In this document: piece after piece, positions 10,297 through 21,139 of the stretch
Position numbering within the stretch: the stretch's first letter is position 1
How the letters are laid out: each line of letters starts with the position of its first letter
Origin: Tritrichomonas musculus
Lineage: Eukaryota > Parabasalia > Tritrichomonadida > Tritrichomonadidae
Assembly: GCA_039105265.1 (NCBI GenBank)
Contig: JAPFFF010000027.1
Coordinates: 1,922,001 to 1,986,000, forward strand
Direction: 5' to 3'
Length of the DNA stretch: 64,000 nt
Notes under the pieces: generated by a model
The model's input: only the letters and a program-made list of their open reading frames with translations
The model's database searches: none
What the model was told of the DNA's origin: nothing
Program-made: the position numbers and the translations under genes

Positions 10297-11304
10297 TTAA
10301 AGGCCATTTGGATTCTTCTCGATGAACCTCCATGAGTCAGCACACATATCTTCAACGGTTAAGTGAGCTTCCCAACCTAAGAGTTTCTTGGCTTTAGATG
10401 GATCGCTATACAAAGCATCGATATCACCTGGTCTTCTTTCAACAATCTTGTAGTTAAGCTTGTGTCCGCATGCCTTTTCATATGCATGAACAACGTCAAG
10501 TACTGAGTATCCCTTTCCAGTTCCAAGGTTGATTGGTTCAACACCAGTGTGTTGTAAAGCATAATTAACTGCAAGTACGTGTCCCTTTGCTAAGTCAACA
10601 ACGTGAATATAGTCACGAACACCAGTTCCATCATGAGTCTTATAGTCATCACCATAAATGCTTAATTGTGGAAGCTTGCCAATAGCAACTTGTGAAACAT
10701 ATGGGACAAGATTGTTTGGAATTCCATTTGGATCTTCACCGATTAAACCACTTGGATGTGCACCAATTGGGTTGAAGTATCTTAATAAGACAGCGCTCCA
10801 TTCGTTATCAGCCTTCCAAACATCACGTAATATTTCTTCAACATATAATTTTGTGCTTCCATATGGATTTGTTGCTGCAAGTGGATCGGTTTCTTTGCAA
10901 GGTGGCTTTGCATTAAGGCCATAAACAGTTGCAGATGATGAGAAAACAATTCTCTTGACATTGTGCTTTTGCATTGTTTGCAAAAGAACAAGTGTGCCTG
11001 TAAGATTGTTGTGGTAATATCTGATTGGAATCTTGCATGATTCACCAACAGCCTTTAAGCCTGCAAAGTGAATAACTGCATCAATCTTGTTTTCACTAAA
11101 AATCTTTTCAACCAATTGCTCATCAAGAAGGTCACCCTTGTAGAACTTGCATGATTTTCCTGTGATTTGCTTAACGCGATTCAAAGCTTCTTCTTTTGAA
11201 TTGAATAAGTTATCAATTACGATAACTTCTTTGCCAGCTTGCAAAAGTTCAACACAAGTGTGTGATCCGATGAATCCAGTTCCTCCAGTGACGAGAATAG
11301 CCAT
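10297..11304 (-). CDS. galE: UDP-glucose 4-epimerase
   Basis: Interconverts UDP-galactose and UDP-glucose in the cytosol with bound NAD (Leloir pathway), also supplying UDP-Gal for surface glycoconjugates. It is a short-chain dehydrogenase of extended type, 335 residues, the normal family length. NAD-binding motif [10 protein letters not shown] is at residues 6-15; the active site is Ser124 with Tyr148 and Lys152 (YGSTK). The substrate-loop segments [23 protein letters not shown], and the [15 protein letters not shown] motif are all intact, as is RRPGDID near the C-terminus. The sequence is close to bacterial-type GalE. Codon use is less AT-rich than the neighbours, which could reflect high expression or lateral origin. 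Confidence 0.97.
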   Translation of the reverse strand: MAILVTGGTGFIGSHTCVELLQAGKEVIVIDNLFNSKEEALNRVKQITGKSCKFYKGDLLDEQLVEKIFSENKIDAVIHFAGLKAVGESCKIPIRYYHNNLTGTLVLLQTMQKHNVKRIVFSSSATVYGLNAKPPCKETDPLAATNPYGSTKLYVEEILRDVWKADNEWSAVLLRYFNPIGAHPSGLIGEDPNGIPNNLVPYVSQVAIGKLPQLSIYGDDYKTHDGTGVRDYIHVVDLAKGHVLAVNYALQHTGVEPINLGTGKGYSVLDVVHAYEKACGHKLNYKIVERRPGDIDALYSDPSKAKKLLGWEAHLTVEDMCADSWRFIEKNPNGL

Positions 11305-12242
11305 TTAAGGATTAATTAAAATGTGAAATGTTGATGATATAAAATCGATCCTCTTAAAAAGTATCAACGTTCCATATGCTTAATTATTTTGAAGAAATTG
11401 AATGAATTAGCAAAAGTTTATTTTTTAGTATAACAAAAAGATCAATTCATATTTTTCTATTTGAATGTTTCACCATATATTCACCTTTTATTCAAATTTT
11501 CTTTTTTATATCAAATAAACTATTCAAATTCATAGAAATTATAAAAATCTGAATTATGCAATTTATAGATAAATGTGGTTAAAATCAACATATATTATTT
11601 TTTTAATTTTTAATATTATTTAATTATTTAATTCTGAAAGATATTTTTATGGAAAAAATTGAAAAAATTTTTTAAGTTAAACCAGAAAAATTTGAATTTG
11701 TCTGAAATAAATTCATTAATTTTTTACCGCTCAACCAACCATTATTTTATAACTTATATTAACAGAATGGCTATATTTTTTTGATTGCTGATTGCCATTC
11801 ATATATGTTTATTTTTGAAATAAAAAATAAAAAATATAATAATAAAAGGTGAAAAATATGGTGAAAATTAACAATCAAAAGAAACCTTATCATCTCAATT
11901 AGGATGTTACAAATTATTTTTTGTGAGTAACTACAAATGTCATTGAAAATCTCTATTGTTTATCTTACTAAACCATGAATATCATTTTTATTTATTGATT
12001 GCAAAAGTAGCATAATTAAAATTTTATTTTTTATAAATTAAAATAGGTTTATTGATTTTTATTTGATAAAATAAAAAAATAATTCGAGCATCATTATTAA
12101 AAGTGATTAATAGTTTAAGCTGAATCAACATCAAATTTCTAGTTCTAAGGAAAAATAAAATAGAAGAAATTTCGAATAAATTTTTATTATACAGTGAATA
12201 TTTTTTTTTTTTTCGAAGGAATTGCTCAGAAAATTTTACATT
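11305..12242. other. Long AT-rich intergenic region
   Basis: About 940 bases between the epimerase promoter side and the 3' end of the TTL-like gene. Strongly AT-rich with T/A runs; no coding-like ORF, tRNA or convincing inverted repeat found. Confidence 0.5.
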
Positions 12243-14303
12243 TCATTGGCAATTGAATTGATTAATTCCTGGTAAATTAGATAATGTCGAACGTTCTTTA
12301 TTTACCCCAGTTTTTGATAACTCTTTATTTTGAGAAAGTGGAGGAAGGGTATCAACAGAATTCGTACTAGATGTTGTTTCTATCTTTCCATGGGGTGGAG
12401 CTTTATGCTTGGAAGCAATCTGCTTTGGTTTTGTTGTTTGAGTAAGATTTTTGGGTCTTTTTGCAATTGGCGAATAATCAGAAGAAATTTCAAAGCGGTC
12501 ATGACTACGTCGTATTGTTTTATCATCGGCATATGTAGAGCTGCCGATTTTCAAATCTTTTCCATGGTTATTCTTACTTGAGTGAGAAGATCGAATCATT
12601 GCTTTTTCTGGTGATGTGTTGCGTGGCTTTGATTTACTAATTTGTGTATGATAAGAATTTTCTGTAGAAATTGTGGTATGGGAAGGTATAGTTTTTTCAA
12701 CTGTCTTGGGATGATTTTGTTGAATATGATCTTCTTTTTTCTCTTGTTGAACAGTTTTTCTGATTTTTACTTCTTTATTAATCTGCTCAGTTTGAGCAGT
12801 TTTCTTGGGAATTTGAGACGAAGAGGTTTGATCTGCTTTTATAACCTTTTTAAGTGCTTGATCATTAGTGTGCAATGGATTAGGTAATTGATAGATTACA
12901 GTTTGATCGTTTTGAATTTTTTTGGGCTGAGCTGTAGTCAATTTCTCAGGCTGAGAAGCTTTTTTAACGACTTGCGATTGTGTTGCAAGTGGAGGATTTT
13001 TAATCTTAGTATCTTTGGTATTTGGTTGTTGTTTTACAATTTTCACAGCATTAATTTCGCTGATCGGCTTTTTAAGAGATTTTTCCATTATTTCTTGAGC
13101 CATTTTGTTGAATTCTTTATCTTCAGGATCGGGCAAAATTTTATCCCATTTGCCAAATGTATCTTTATTAACTGGAGAACCATCAAGTGAAATCAATGAA
13201 AGTGCTTCTTTTACAAGGTTCTTCTTTAATTCTCTTTCAATTTCTTCAAAAGAAACGAACATCGATGGGCGGTCATTCATTTCTAATAAGATTGGTTCAT
13301 ACTTATCGTTAATCAAAATGTCAATTCCAGCCAAGTGGAAGTATCGATGCAATTTATCTATTGGAGGCAAATCTACTATGTCTTTGTCCTCCTCTTCTTC
13401 ATCATTTTTCTTTGGATTGTAATTTAATGCAGCTTTAAAATGTTCGTTTGAAGCTAATAGAATGACTTCTTCTTGCTCTATATTTTCAATTATTTGGTGA
13501 TATTGTGCAATCATTGAAAGTGCAGCAACTCTTTTTATTTTTTTCCATAAGTCTGGTTTGTTTAATTTGTTTAAAACAGGTGATGCAAATTGAATATATG
13601 AACTTCTAGCAGCATTCTGATTTTTAATATTAACTGATGTATTAGTTAAATGCATAAAGAGATCATTCATATTTTCTGAATTGGGTTTTACATATGGTTC
13701 AGTACAAAAACGTGATAAGCCTTCTCGATATAAATAAACTGTGTAGGGTTTAATTGTTGAAACAAATAAATATAATCTTAAATCGAACTTAACTCCATCG
13801 AATAAGTGTGGAGCAATATAACTTTGAACAATACCATTGTATTTTTGAGAGTCAGCAACAGTTGACGGGTCTTGAAAAAGTTGAATTCCAATTCCACATT
13901 GGCCACTTCTAGGTTTAAAAATCCAAGTTGGTTTATCTTCATTTAATGTTTCGCTTTTACTTAGCAATTTATCAGCATCAGCTTTAAATTGTGAAAATTC
14001 GCTTGGTAATATGTATGTTAAAGGAAAGAAGTTAAAAAGGTCATGATTCATTTTTCTTAATCTGTTCATTGCCATAAAAGTATTGCTTTTATAGCAAACT
14101 AGATCCATTCCAGGTATACGATTGATTCTTTGATGAGGATACATATTTAATAATTGGTCTCTTTGCATATAGCCATCCCACCATATGATTCTAGCATTTT
14201 TATCACTATCTGTTTGGGTGCATTCTATCTCTTTAAGAGCGGATTTCACAACATTAAATCTAACTTTGTGAGTATCAAAGAGTGTTCCCTTTGGGATGCT
14301 CAT
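12243..14303 (-). CDS. Tubulin-tyrosine-ligase-like (TTLL) glutamylase/ligase
   Basis: An ATP-grasp amino-acid ligase that adds glutamate, glycine or tyrosine to tubulin tails. The catalytic domain fills about residues 25-395: WWDG, the TTL signature RINRIPGMDL-FMAMNRLRKM, the ATP-binding WIFKPRSGQCGIGI, the SYIAPHLFDGVKFDLRLYLFV core with the conserved DLR, HLTNTSVN, and the metal-binding LLEMNDRPS. This order is that of TTLL polyglutamylases (TTLL4/5/7/11-like) more than TTL itself. The C-terminal 290 residues are Lys/Thr/Gln/Ser-rich and disordered, probably a microtubule-binding tail. An acidic EEEEDKD insert sits before the last catalytic segment. With the kinesin it points to a modified axonemal or pelta-axostyle cytoskeleton. 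Confidence 0.95.
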   Translation of the reverse strand: MSIPKGTLFDTHKVRFNVVKSALKEIECTQTDSDKNARIIWWDGYMQRDQLLNMYPHQRINRIPGMDLVCYKSNTFMAMNRLRKMNHDLFNFFPLTYILPSEFSQFKADADKLLSKSETLNEDKPTWIFKPRSGQCGIGIQLFQDPSTVADSQKYNGIVQSYIAPHLFDGVKFDLRLYLFVSTIKPYTVYLYREGLSRFCTEPYVKPNSENMNDLFMHLTNTSVNIKNQNAARSSYIQFASPVLNKLNKPDLWKKIKRVAALSMIAQYHQIIENIEQEEVILLASNEHFKAALNYNPKKNDEEEEDKDIVDLPPIDKLHRYFHLAGIDILINDKYEPILLEMNDRPSMFVSFEEIERELKKNLVKEALSLISLDGSPVNKDTFGKWDKILPDPEDKEFNKMAQEIMEKSLKKPISEINAVKIVKQQPNTKDTKIKNPPLATQSQVVKKASQPEKLTTAQPKKIQNDQTVIYQLPNPLHTNDQALKKVIKADQTSSSQIPKKTAQTEQINKEVKIRKTVQQEKKEDHIQQNHPKTVEKTIPSHTTISTENSYHTQISKSKPRNTSPEKAMIRSSHSSKNNHGKDLKIGSSTYADDKTIRRSHDRFEISSDYSPIAKRPKNLTQTTKPKQIASKHKAPPHGKIETTSSTNSVDTLPPLSQNKELSKTGVNKERSTLSNLPGINQFNCQ

Positions 14304-14627
14304 TTCAATACTTATCCACTATTCTAATTATTCTTAATACGTTATAAATTTTTTAATTCAAAATTTCATCCAAATAATATAATTTATTGAAATTTAGTTT
14401 TTTGAAATTAATTGCCAAATTCATGAAAACAATCATTTTTATTTATCAGTTTTAAGAAAAATAATAAAGCCTAAAAGCGGTGGTTTGATTCAAAATATTA
14501 AAAGAATTGAATTGTTGATCATTCAAAATAAAAAAATTGAAACAATATTAAATAAAATTCATTGGTAATAAAAAAAACAATGAATTTATTATTATTTTTC
14601 TGTTATTTTTGATATATTTAGATGAAT
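14304..14627. other. Intergenic spacer
   Basis: AT-rich sequence upstream of the TTL-like gene; nothing further recognised. Confidence 0.5.
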
Positions 14628-16991
14628 TCAAGCTTGGTTGAATCTATTTATGATCGCAGTGTATTTTTCACTAGAAACTTCCTCATTAATAATAATGTTT
14701 AGAATCAATTTTTGGAAGATAATCCACAAACGATGCTCTTGTTCAGTGCATAAACATCTGAATTGGTCATCTGACATGCCGAAAAGCGATATAACCATGT
14801 AAAGGTAAAAAATTCGATCTGAGTAAGAAAGAGAAAGTGCATCTTGTAGAAATTTCATCACTTGATGTTCTTTTAAATCATCATCAATTTTATCATTATC
14901 ATTGCGGCTAGAATTTTCATCATTATAATTATAGTTTATTTTTGTGTTAATTGAAAGATTATCAATTAAAGAGAGGCCTCTCATTAAATTTGTAAATAGA
15001 TATGGTAAGTCGTTGCATTGCATTGTTTTGAATAAAAACACTGCTTCCCAGAATATTGATGATCGTGAACTATCAAGATCTGGATTAAGTGAATTATGCA
15101 ATGATAAATTTATCTGGAAAAATTCAGTTACTTTTTCATTAATTATATCAAAATCTTGTTCAGATCCTTTAAGGATTTTAGGTATAATTCTCTGAATGAT
15201 GAATAAATATTGGTATCTTTTAATTGTTGGAGACTGTAAATTTTTTGATGCTTCTAAAAAGAGATTTATGGATTGATCTTTAAAGTTAGTTGCATCAATA
15301 TTGGATAAATTCATTTTTTTCTCCTTTTTAATAACCATTTCTTTAACAATGGGGAGAAAAATTATATATTCATATTGAATCGAAATTTTTTGCCAATGTT
15401 TGGAAGAACTTAAGTTGTACATTTGAAGTAAAAATTGTTCAAATATTTCTGAAGATTCAATAAAGTTTGCTAATGACATTGAAAGGGCGTAAAGAGTGAA
15501 ATCATCATTACTTGAAATATTCTTGCTTTCTTCAGTTTGTAATATTTGACTTTGAAGATTTGAATCGCGTCTTTTTTTATCGTTCATTTCTTTGACGATC
15601 TGCATGGGATCAACCTCTCTTTCATCAGCTAAATTTTCAATTGCTCTCCATCGTCTTTCCTTAACTTCATCTTCAGAAACTTTGAATTCATCATTTTTAA
15701 AAATGAGTGGAGTTCGGGTTAGTTGAGTCTCCATTTGATGAGGTGGATAAGTTTTGACCCAATAGACTGCATTCTCATTAACCACTTCAGTATCTATTAT
15801 TTTCATTGAATTTAATGTTCTATGACTTTCTTTCATGAACAAGTGGTATAAAGCCCGGATATCAGATATCGAAACCAAAAAATATAAGAATGGATCTTCA
15901 AAAACAGTATATTGAAAAGGAACTTCAATTAATGACTCTGTATTGAGAACCGAATGCAAAATTTTTGACTGATCTAAGTTCTTAAAAATGCATTCAATTA
16001 TTTCTCTTGCTATTAGATCACCTTCACAAATGTCTTTGTTTTTATTTTTAATTTTACTTTTTGATTTATTGCTTTGTTCAAATTCTTTTGGTATCTTTGT
16101 GCTTACAGATTCAAGCCATTGAAAAATATGTTTTTTTAACAGTATTTCGCAGAAGAAGAAACATGCTGCATGTTCTCCCCATTTTGCATGCATTAAACGA
16201 AGTAGAACTACATGAGTATGAGGAACTAATGGTGCACTTGAAATAAAAAAATGTGTTAGCTTTTGAGAATATTCGTTGATAACATCATCATTAAACTTTT
16301 GAGTATCACGAACAAACCAGTCGAAAAATGGCGAAAGGCTTGATTCAAAAAATCTATACAAGCAAGGCGCTGAGAAAAAAGGCGATAAAAAAGGTAAAAC
16401 TAGAGGTAAGCAGTCTGTTGAATTAAATAACTTAACAAAAAATCCCATTGATAAATTGATGTGCTCATTTGAAGAATAAAATCCGAAAAGAGCTGGAATT
16501 GCAGATAAAGCAAGAAAATTAAATTCTTTAAGTGAATTTGGTATTAAACTTGAAGACGAAGTTTTGAATAAAAACGATTCTGAATTTTGATCTGAGTCAT
16601 TAAATGATACTAATGAAAAGGAGGAAAAAGCGGGTATTAACTTTTTATATTTTAAGAGAGCATCTACTAAATCTGATGTATTAGAGTGTATAAGATTAAA
16701 TAATGACGTTGTTTGGTGAACAAGAAGTGGATTTATACTAATTGATGGATCTAAAACAAGGGGATTTAAAACAAATTTATGAGGAGAATCTATGGACTTG
16801 CTAAAACCATACTTACTTTTAATTTCTTTTTTTTCACTCGTTAGAATACTAGACAAGGAAATTATTCGATGAGATCTAATAACTTCTTTTCGAATACGAT
16901 CAAGTTCTGTAGATGAATGTCCAAATAGTGTAGAAGTTGATCGAGGAACGTGTTTTAGATAGAATTCGTATTTTTCTTCAATTGATTCCAT
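14628..16991 (-). CDS. Unrecognised 787-residue protein
   Basis: I do not recognise a family. The first 300 residues are rich in Leu/Phe/Ser with many hydrophobic helices (for example FLALSAIPALFGFY, LPLVLPFLSPFF) that look like the core of an alpha-helical, HEAT- or GAP-like fold rather than membrane spans. The stretch around residues 420-470 (EVKERRWRAIENLADEREVDP) is charged and helical. The C-terminal third is again helical, with an Asn/Asp-rich loop near residue 705. No signal peptide. It lies head-to-tail with the TTL-like gene and with another unrecognised gene, all on the minus strand. The long, uninterrupted frame and normal start context support a real gene. Confidence 0.8.
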   Translation of the reverse strand: MESIEEKYEFYLKHVPRSTSTLFGHSSTELDRIRKEVIRSHRIISLSSILTSEKKEIKSKYGFSKSIDSPHKFVLNPLVLDPSISINPLLVHQTTSLFNLIHSNTSDLVDALLKYKKLIPAFSSFSLVSFNDSDQNSESFLFKTSSSSLIPNSLKEFNFLALSAIPALFGFYSSNEHINLSMGFFVKLFNSTDCLPLVLPFLSPFFSAPCLYRFFESSLSPFFDWFVRDTQKFNDDVINEYSQKLTHFFISSAPLVPHTHVVLLRLMHAKWGEHAACFFFCEILLKKHIFQWLESVSTKIPKEFEQSNKSKSKIKNKNKDICEGDLIAREIIECIFKNLDQSKILHSVLNTESLIEVPFQYTVFEDPFLYFLVSISDIRALYHLFMKESHRTLNSMKIIDTEVVNENAVYWVKTYPPHQMETQLTRTPLIFKNDEFKVSEDEVKERRWRAIENLADEREVDPMQIVKEMNDKKRRDSNLQSQILQTEESKNISSNDDFTLYALSMSLANFIESSEIFEQFLLQMYNLSSSKHWQKISIQYEYIIFLPIVKEMVIKKEKKMNLSNIDATNFKDQSINLFLEASKNLQSPTIKRYQYLFIIQRIIPKILKGSEQDFDIINEKVTEFFQINLSLHNSLNPDLDSSRSSIFWEAVFLFKTMQCNDLPYLFTNLMRGLSLIDNLSINTKINYNYNDENSSRNDNDKIDDDLKEHQVMKFLQDALSLSYSDRIFYLYMVISLFGMSDDQFRCLCTEQEHRLWIIFQKLILNIIINEEVSSEKYTAIINRFNQA

Positions 16992-17156
16992 TGCAAATTA
17001 TAATTTCAAATAATATAAAATCTTTTTTGACCATTAACGATTTTTTTTGATTGAATTTTTAAAAGCAAATTTTATTTTAAATACATATTTTATTCACAAG
17101 CATGGATTTAATGATTCTTGATTCTAATTTAAAATTGCCGATTTGTAATCAACTGT

Positions 17157-18188
17157 TTATTCTAATATTGATTTAATTTTTAGGAATATGTCTTCACTAT
17201 CATAATAATTTGTAAAAGGATAGATTACAGATTCTGCAATTTTCTTTAGCGTTGATGTTTTATCATTTTCAATTAGTTGAATTTTATGATTTTTGAAGCA
17301 AAGTTTAATGCGGAGAAATTTAACTTTCGTACATCTTGCTTTGATTTCTCTGCAAGAGCTAATGAGATTTCTAACAAATTCAAAAATTTGGTTAACTTTT
17401 GCATCATCACAAACTGCTAAAACATATGGATGCTCTTGTCGATCTATGAAAATTAAACATCTGATATAGGCTATCTTACCTTTCCCTTCCCTGTATGTAA
17501 TTTTATCTACATTAAAAAAATTAAATGTCTTGCTTTGGCCTATAAGCATATTAGATGAATAAATTTTTCCGACCAGTTCAATAAGATCAAGTTCTTTGGA
17601 CGGACGGCAAATTTCACAAAAAAAATAGCAAGATTTCAATTTTTGTTGATTATTTATCTCTGTAATTAGTGAATCTAGTTTATCTGTTTGCTTAAAAGTA
17701 TCTGGAATCCCAAAAGTTTGATTTTCTGGTTCTAATTGAGAATAATCTCGTATTCGTATTGTTCTATGTTCATTCATAGTATCTATCATTCCTGCATTAT
17801 GATCATGTGGAGTAAAATTTTCATCTTCAAGTTTTTGACTATTTAGAATTTTTACTTTTATAGTTAGTTTAAAGCTAGCATTAGTATAATAAAAATCCCA
17901 TTCTGATACGTTACTGGGAGGACTATATCTTAAGTTTGGAATGCCTTCAGGATTTGTTTCTATATTAATAATATCAACTCTTGTTTTTCCAAAATTAAAT
18001 GTGATAACATGCATATTTTCATCTTTTATTTTTTCTTTTATGCTATATATAAGACCATCCAAAGGTTGAACTTCATATTGATTAATTACATCTTGAGGAT
18101 TGACATTAATTGAAATCGAAAAAGTATTTTCTCCATCATTATTTTGGGTATTACTTTGGCTTAAATTAAAATCTTCTTTCGAATCCAT
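17157..18188 (-). CDS. Unrecognised 343-residue protein
   Basis: No domain recognised. The N-terminal 25 residues are polar and Asn/Ser-rich. Residues 25-110 alternate strand-like stretches (TFSISINV, HVITFNFG, FKLTIKVKI) that suggest a beta-sandwich, C2-like or PH-like fold. A CYFFCEICRPS motif near residue 185 has two Cys in a CxxC pattern but no partner pair nearby. The C-terminal part has regular beta/alpha pattern (GKIAYIRCLIFIDR; KVKFLRIKLCFKN). It is only 165 bases downstream of the 787-residue gene's start on the same strand. Confidence 0.72.
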   Translation of the reverse strand: MDSKEDFNLSQSNTQNNDGENTFSISINVNPQDVINQYEVQPLDGLIYSIKEKIKDENMHVITFNFGKTRVDIINIETNPEGIPNLRYSPPSNVSEWDFYYTNASFKLTIKVKILNSQKLEDENFTPHDHNAGMIDTMNEHRTIRIRDYSQLEPENQTFGIPDTFKQTDKLDSLITEINNQQKLKSCYFFCEICRPSKELDLIELVGKIYSSNMLIGQSKTFNFFNVDKITYREGKGKIAYIRCLIFIDRQEHPYVLAVCDDAKVNQIFEFVRNLISSCREIKARCTKVKFLRIKLCFKNHKIQLIENDKTSTLKKIAESVIYPFTNYYDSEDIFLKIKSILE

Positions 18189-18427
18189 TATGTCATATAT
18201 ATATTAAATTGAACGATAGATATTCAAAATCTATATTCTTTAGAATTCATTAATGAAGAAGTCAATCTAAGCCTTAAAAAAAATTGATGAGTAAATTCCT
18301 ATTTGAGATGATTTTTATAATGATGGTGATGATTAATATATTCACCATAATTTTATTACATAGAAAAAAGTTTGATTAAATTAAAGATTAAATTAAAGAT
18401 CTTTAATTAAAGATTAAATTTAATTTT

Positions 18428-19354
18428 TTACCAATGATCTCCAAAAACGGTAATTCCCCAAGCAAGTCTTGAGTCATAATAACGATAGCATTTATCACGA
18501 TTTTTCAATTTTTTCATTTGTTCTTCATTCAACTCAAATGTTCTTTGAATATTTTCTTTAATTCTATTGTTATGGACTGACTTAGCCAAAATGATTAGCT
18601 GTTTATTTAGTTGATATAAGAATTGAAGTTCAACTTGAGCTGGAGATTTACCAACCTCTTTTGCAATGGCATTAAGAACCTCATCCTTTAATAAGCAGGG
18701 AGCTTCAGGTGGTGCAAAATCGCCTGAGCCCAGAGTAGCATATCCTTCAACAATTATTCCTCTTTTGTTGCAGTATTCAAAGAGGGCATTCTGTTGAAGA
18801 TATAAATGACATTCAACTTGATTGGCAAATGGCTTCACTTTTAGATCATTATAATGAAGCAATTTTTCTAACATTTCAATAGTAAAGTTTGAAACGCCTA
18901 TGTACCTTACTAATTTCTTTTCAACAAGCTTTTCCATTGCTTTCCAGGTTTCGTAAATTGAAACAGTTTCATCGACCATTATTTGGCCATTTTCATTTTG
19001 TGGGAAGATATCATTACCTTTTCGTTTAAATGCTATCGGCCAATGAATGAGATAAAGATCTAAGTAATCAAGCTGCAAGTCTTTGAGGGATTTCAAGCAT
19101 GCTTGTTCAACATCTTCAGGATGATGATCAATACTCCATAATTTTGATGTGATCCAAAGTTCTTCTCTTTTGACAATTTTACGTGAAAGAACATCTTTTA
19201 GTGCCTTTCCGACATTTTCTTCATTTTGATATAATTTTGCACAATCAATATGACGATATCCAGCTTCTTCAATAGCATAACGAACAGATTCAGTGACTTG
19301 TTCGTTGTTTGGTGATTTCCATGTACCGAGACCAATTCTTGGAATTGTCTTCAT
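18428..19354 (-). CDS. Aldo/keto reductase
   Basis: NAD(P)H-dependent reductase of carbonyl compounds, (beta/alpha)8 barrel, cytosolic. The catalytic tetrad is complete: Asp37 (HIDCAKLY), Tyr42, Lys71 (ITSKLW) and His104 (LIHWP). Cofactor-binding LAKSVHNNRIKEN stands where IPKS is usual. I chose the ATG at 19354, giving 308 residues, the family norm, with the expected MKTIPRIGLGTW start. The frame stays open upstream to 19447 but that stretch encodes a lysine run from a genomic T tract and would lie upstream of a TCACTT initiator-like site at 19365-19370, so it is most likely 5' flanking DNA. Substrate cannot be told from sequence. Confidence 0.95.
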   Translation of the reverse strand: MKTIPRIGLGTWKSPNNEQVTESVRYAIEEAGYRHIDCAKLYQNEENVGKALKDVLSRKIVKREELWITSKLWSIDHHPEDVEQACLKSLKDLQLDYLDLYLIHWPIAFKRKGNDIFPQNENGQIMVDETVSIYETWKAMEKLVEKKLVRYIGVSNFTIEMLEKLLHYNDLKVKPFANQVECHLYLQQNALFEYCNKRGIIVEGYATLGSGDFAPPEAPCLLKDEVLNAIAKEVGKSPAQVELQFLYQLNKQLIILAKSVHNNRIKENIQRTFELNEEQMKKLKNRDKCYRYYDSRLAWGITVFGDHW

Positions 19355-20789
19355 CTTAAATAAAAAGTGAAATGAAGAAACATCATAATGATTTTTTTTT
19401 TTTTTTTTTTTTTTTTCGATGTTTCTCTCAATTTTTAATGATTTCATCAATCATCAGTTTTTGAAATGAATGAGCGACGATTGGTTGGCCAATTGTGGAA
19501 ATGAATAATAGAATTAAATGAAAATTTCATATAAGAATCAGATTTGTGTTATATAAAATTTTTAATTAAAAATCATTTTTATTTTTTCTAACATAAGTGC
19601 CTAATGATAAACGAAATATTATGAAGCTGATATATTTAAGAATCACATTAAAATATTAAGGTCAAAAATATAAAAATGATAAATGAAAATTCAATGTTAT
19701 ATCAATTTTTTTATTTAAAAAAAGTGAAATTCAAAAAATATATTTTATAATATATCATATTTTTATTTTTAAATATGATGAATTATAAAATGACTATTTA
19801 AAAAAAATTATTGATTAATCAATAATCTAAAATAGACAACTTCGTTGATTAAGGTGGCCGTTAATTAAGTTATCAGAAACTTCCTTGATTCCTCATAAAC
19901 TTTATTATCTTCTCTCAAACTTCCTTTTTTCTTTTGAAACTACATTAAGTTTTAATAGGTACAACATCTAACTTTTTCCCAAAAAATATTATAATAATAT
20001 ATCTCATGATATGGAATTATTTTAAACATTTATATAAATTATATATATATTATATTGATTATTATTATTATATATTATTTAATAATATATATTTTTTATT
20101 AAAATACAAAGATAATTATATTTATAAAAAAACGGTTTTAAACTTTTATAACGCGTGATAGTCATTGTATATAAATCATTATACTGTTTACATTATATAT
20201 ATTATATCTAAAATATAAATTTAATAAGAATTGTTATTGTGAAAACTGAGATATGCTTTTGTTTAATATCAACTTTTTGATAAATTATTTATTTTATTTG
20301 TATGATGGATTTTCTGATGGCAATTTGATATAAATAATTATATAGATAAAATTATTTTATCTTAATAAGGAAAATAAATTACACTGATTTGAGAGTTATA
20401 ATCTCATAATATAATAATATATTCATTATAAATATGTATCAAATCTTAATATTTTGCATTTTTTGTAAAAAAATTTTGAATGACTTTTATATTTTTTTGG
20501 ATTTAATTTTTTTGAATTGATTTTATATCTATTTTTGAAAGGAATTGATACAGCACGTTTTTTCCTCAAAATATTTTATCTATATCTTGGAATTGTCAAT
20601 AGCTATCTCTATTAAAAATTATAATTAACTTTAAAAAATGTTATAGAATAATATTTTTTTTTCTTAAGGAATGATTGTATCACACCAAGCTAATTGAATC
20701 CGACTTTAGACACCTGAAAAACTTGTAGACGTTACTTTTTCATAGATTGAATGTTTATTCAATTATTATTTATAAATAACTTACTCATA
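19355..20789. other. AT-rich region before the transposon cluster
   Basis: Contains the T run at 19392-19416 and about 1.4 kb of extremely AT-rich sequence. No coding-like ORF, RNA gene or paired repeat was recognised up to the pogo-like element. Confidence 0.5.
19365..19370 (-). promoter_or_regulatory. Possible initiator (Inr) element of the aldo/keto reductase gene
   Basis: Read on the minus strand this is TCACTT, matching the trichomonad Inr consensus TCAYTW. The A lies 14 bases before the chosen ATG, a typical short 5' UTR in Trichomonas. It helps decide the start codon. The word is short and could occur by chance. Confidence 0.45.
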
Positions 20790-21139
20790 TAGTACCGTCG
20801 ATTTGGGAGGAGAATGTGGGTTTGGGAAGGAGAACACTTCACCAAAAAAATTGAAAAGAAAATAATCGTTTTTTGATTTTTTTTGTGTTTTTTCTCATGA
20901 TATAATGAAGTTTCGAATGTAATATATGCATTAACCTATATTATGAACAAAAATTGATATTTTTTGTTCGAATATGCGATTATTATCAGATGTCTAAAAT
21001 ATCACTTTTCATCGATGATATTTTAAATTTAAAACTACATCTTAATATAAAATATGTTTAAATCAGAAAAAATTGAGATATTTCGATAAGTGCTGAATTT
21101 TTTACGTACGTTATAAGACGTTAATAATCATTTTTGTTG

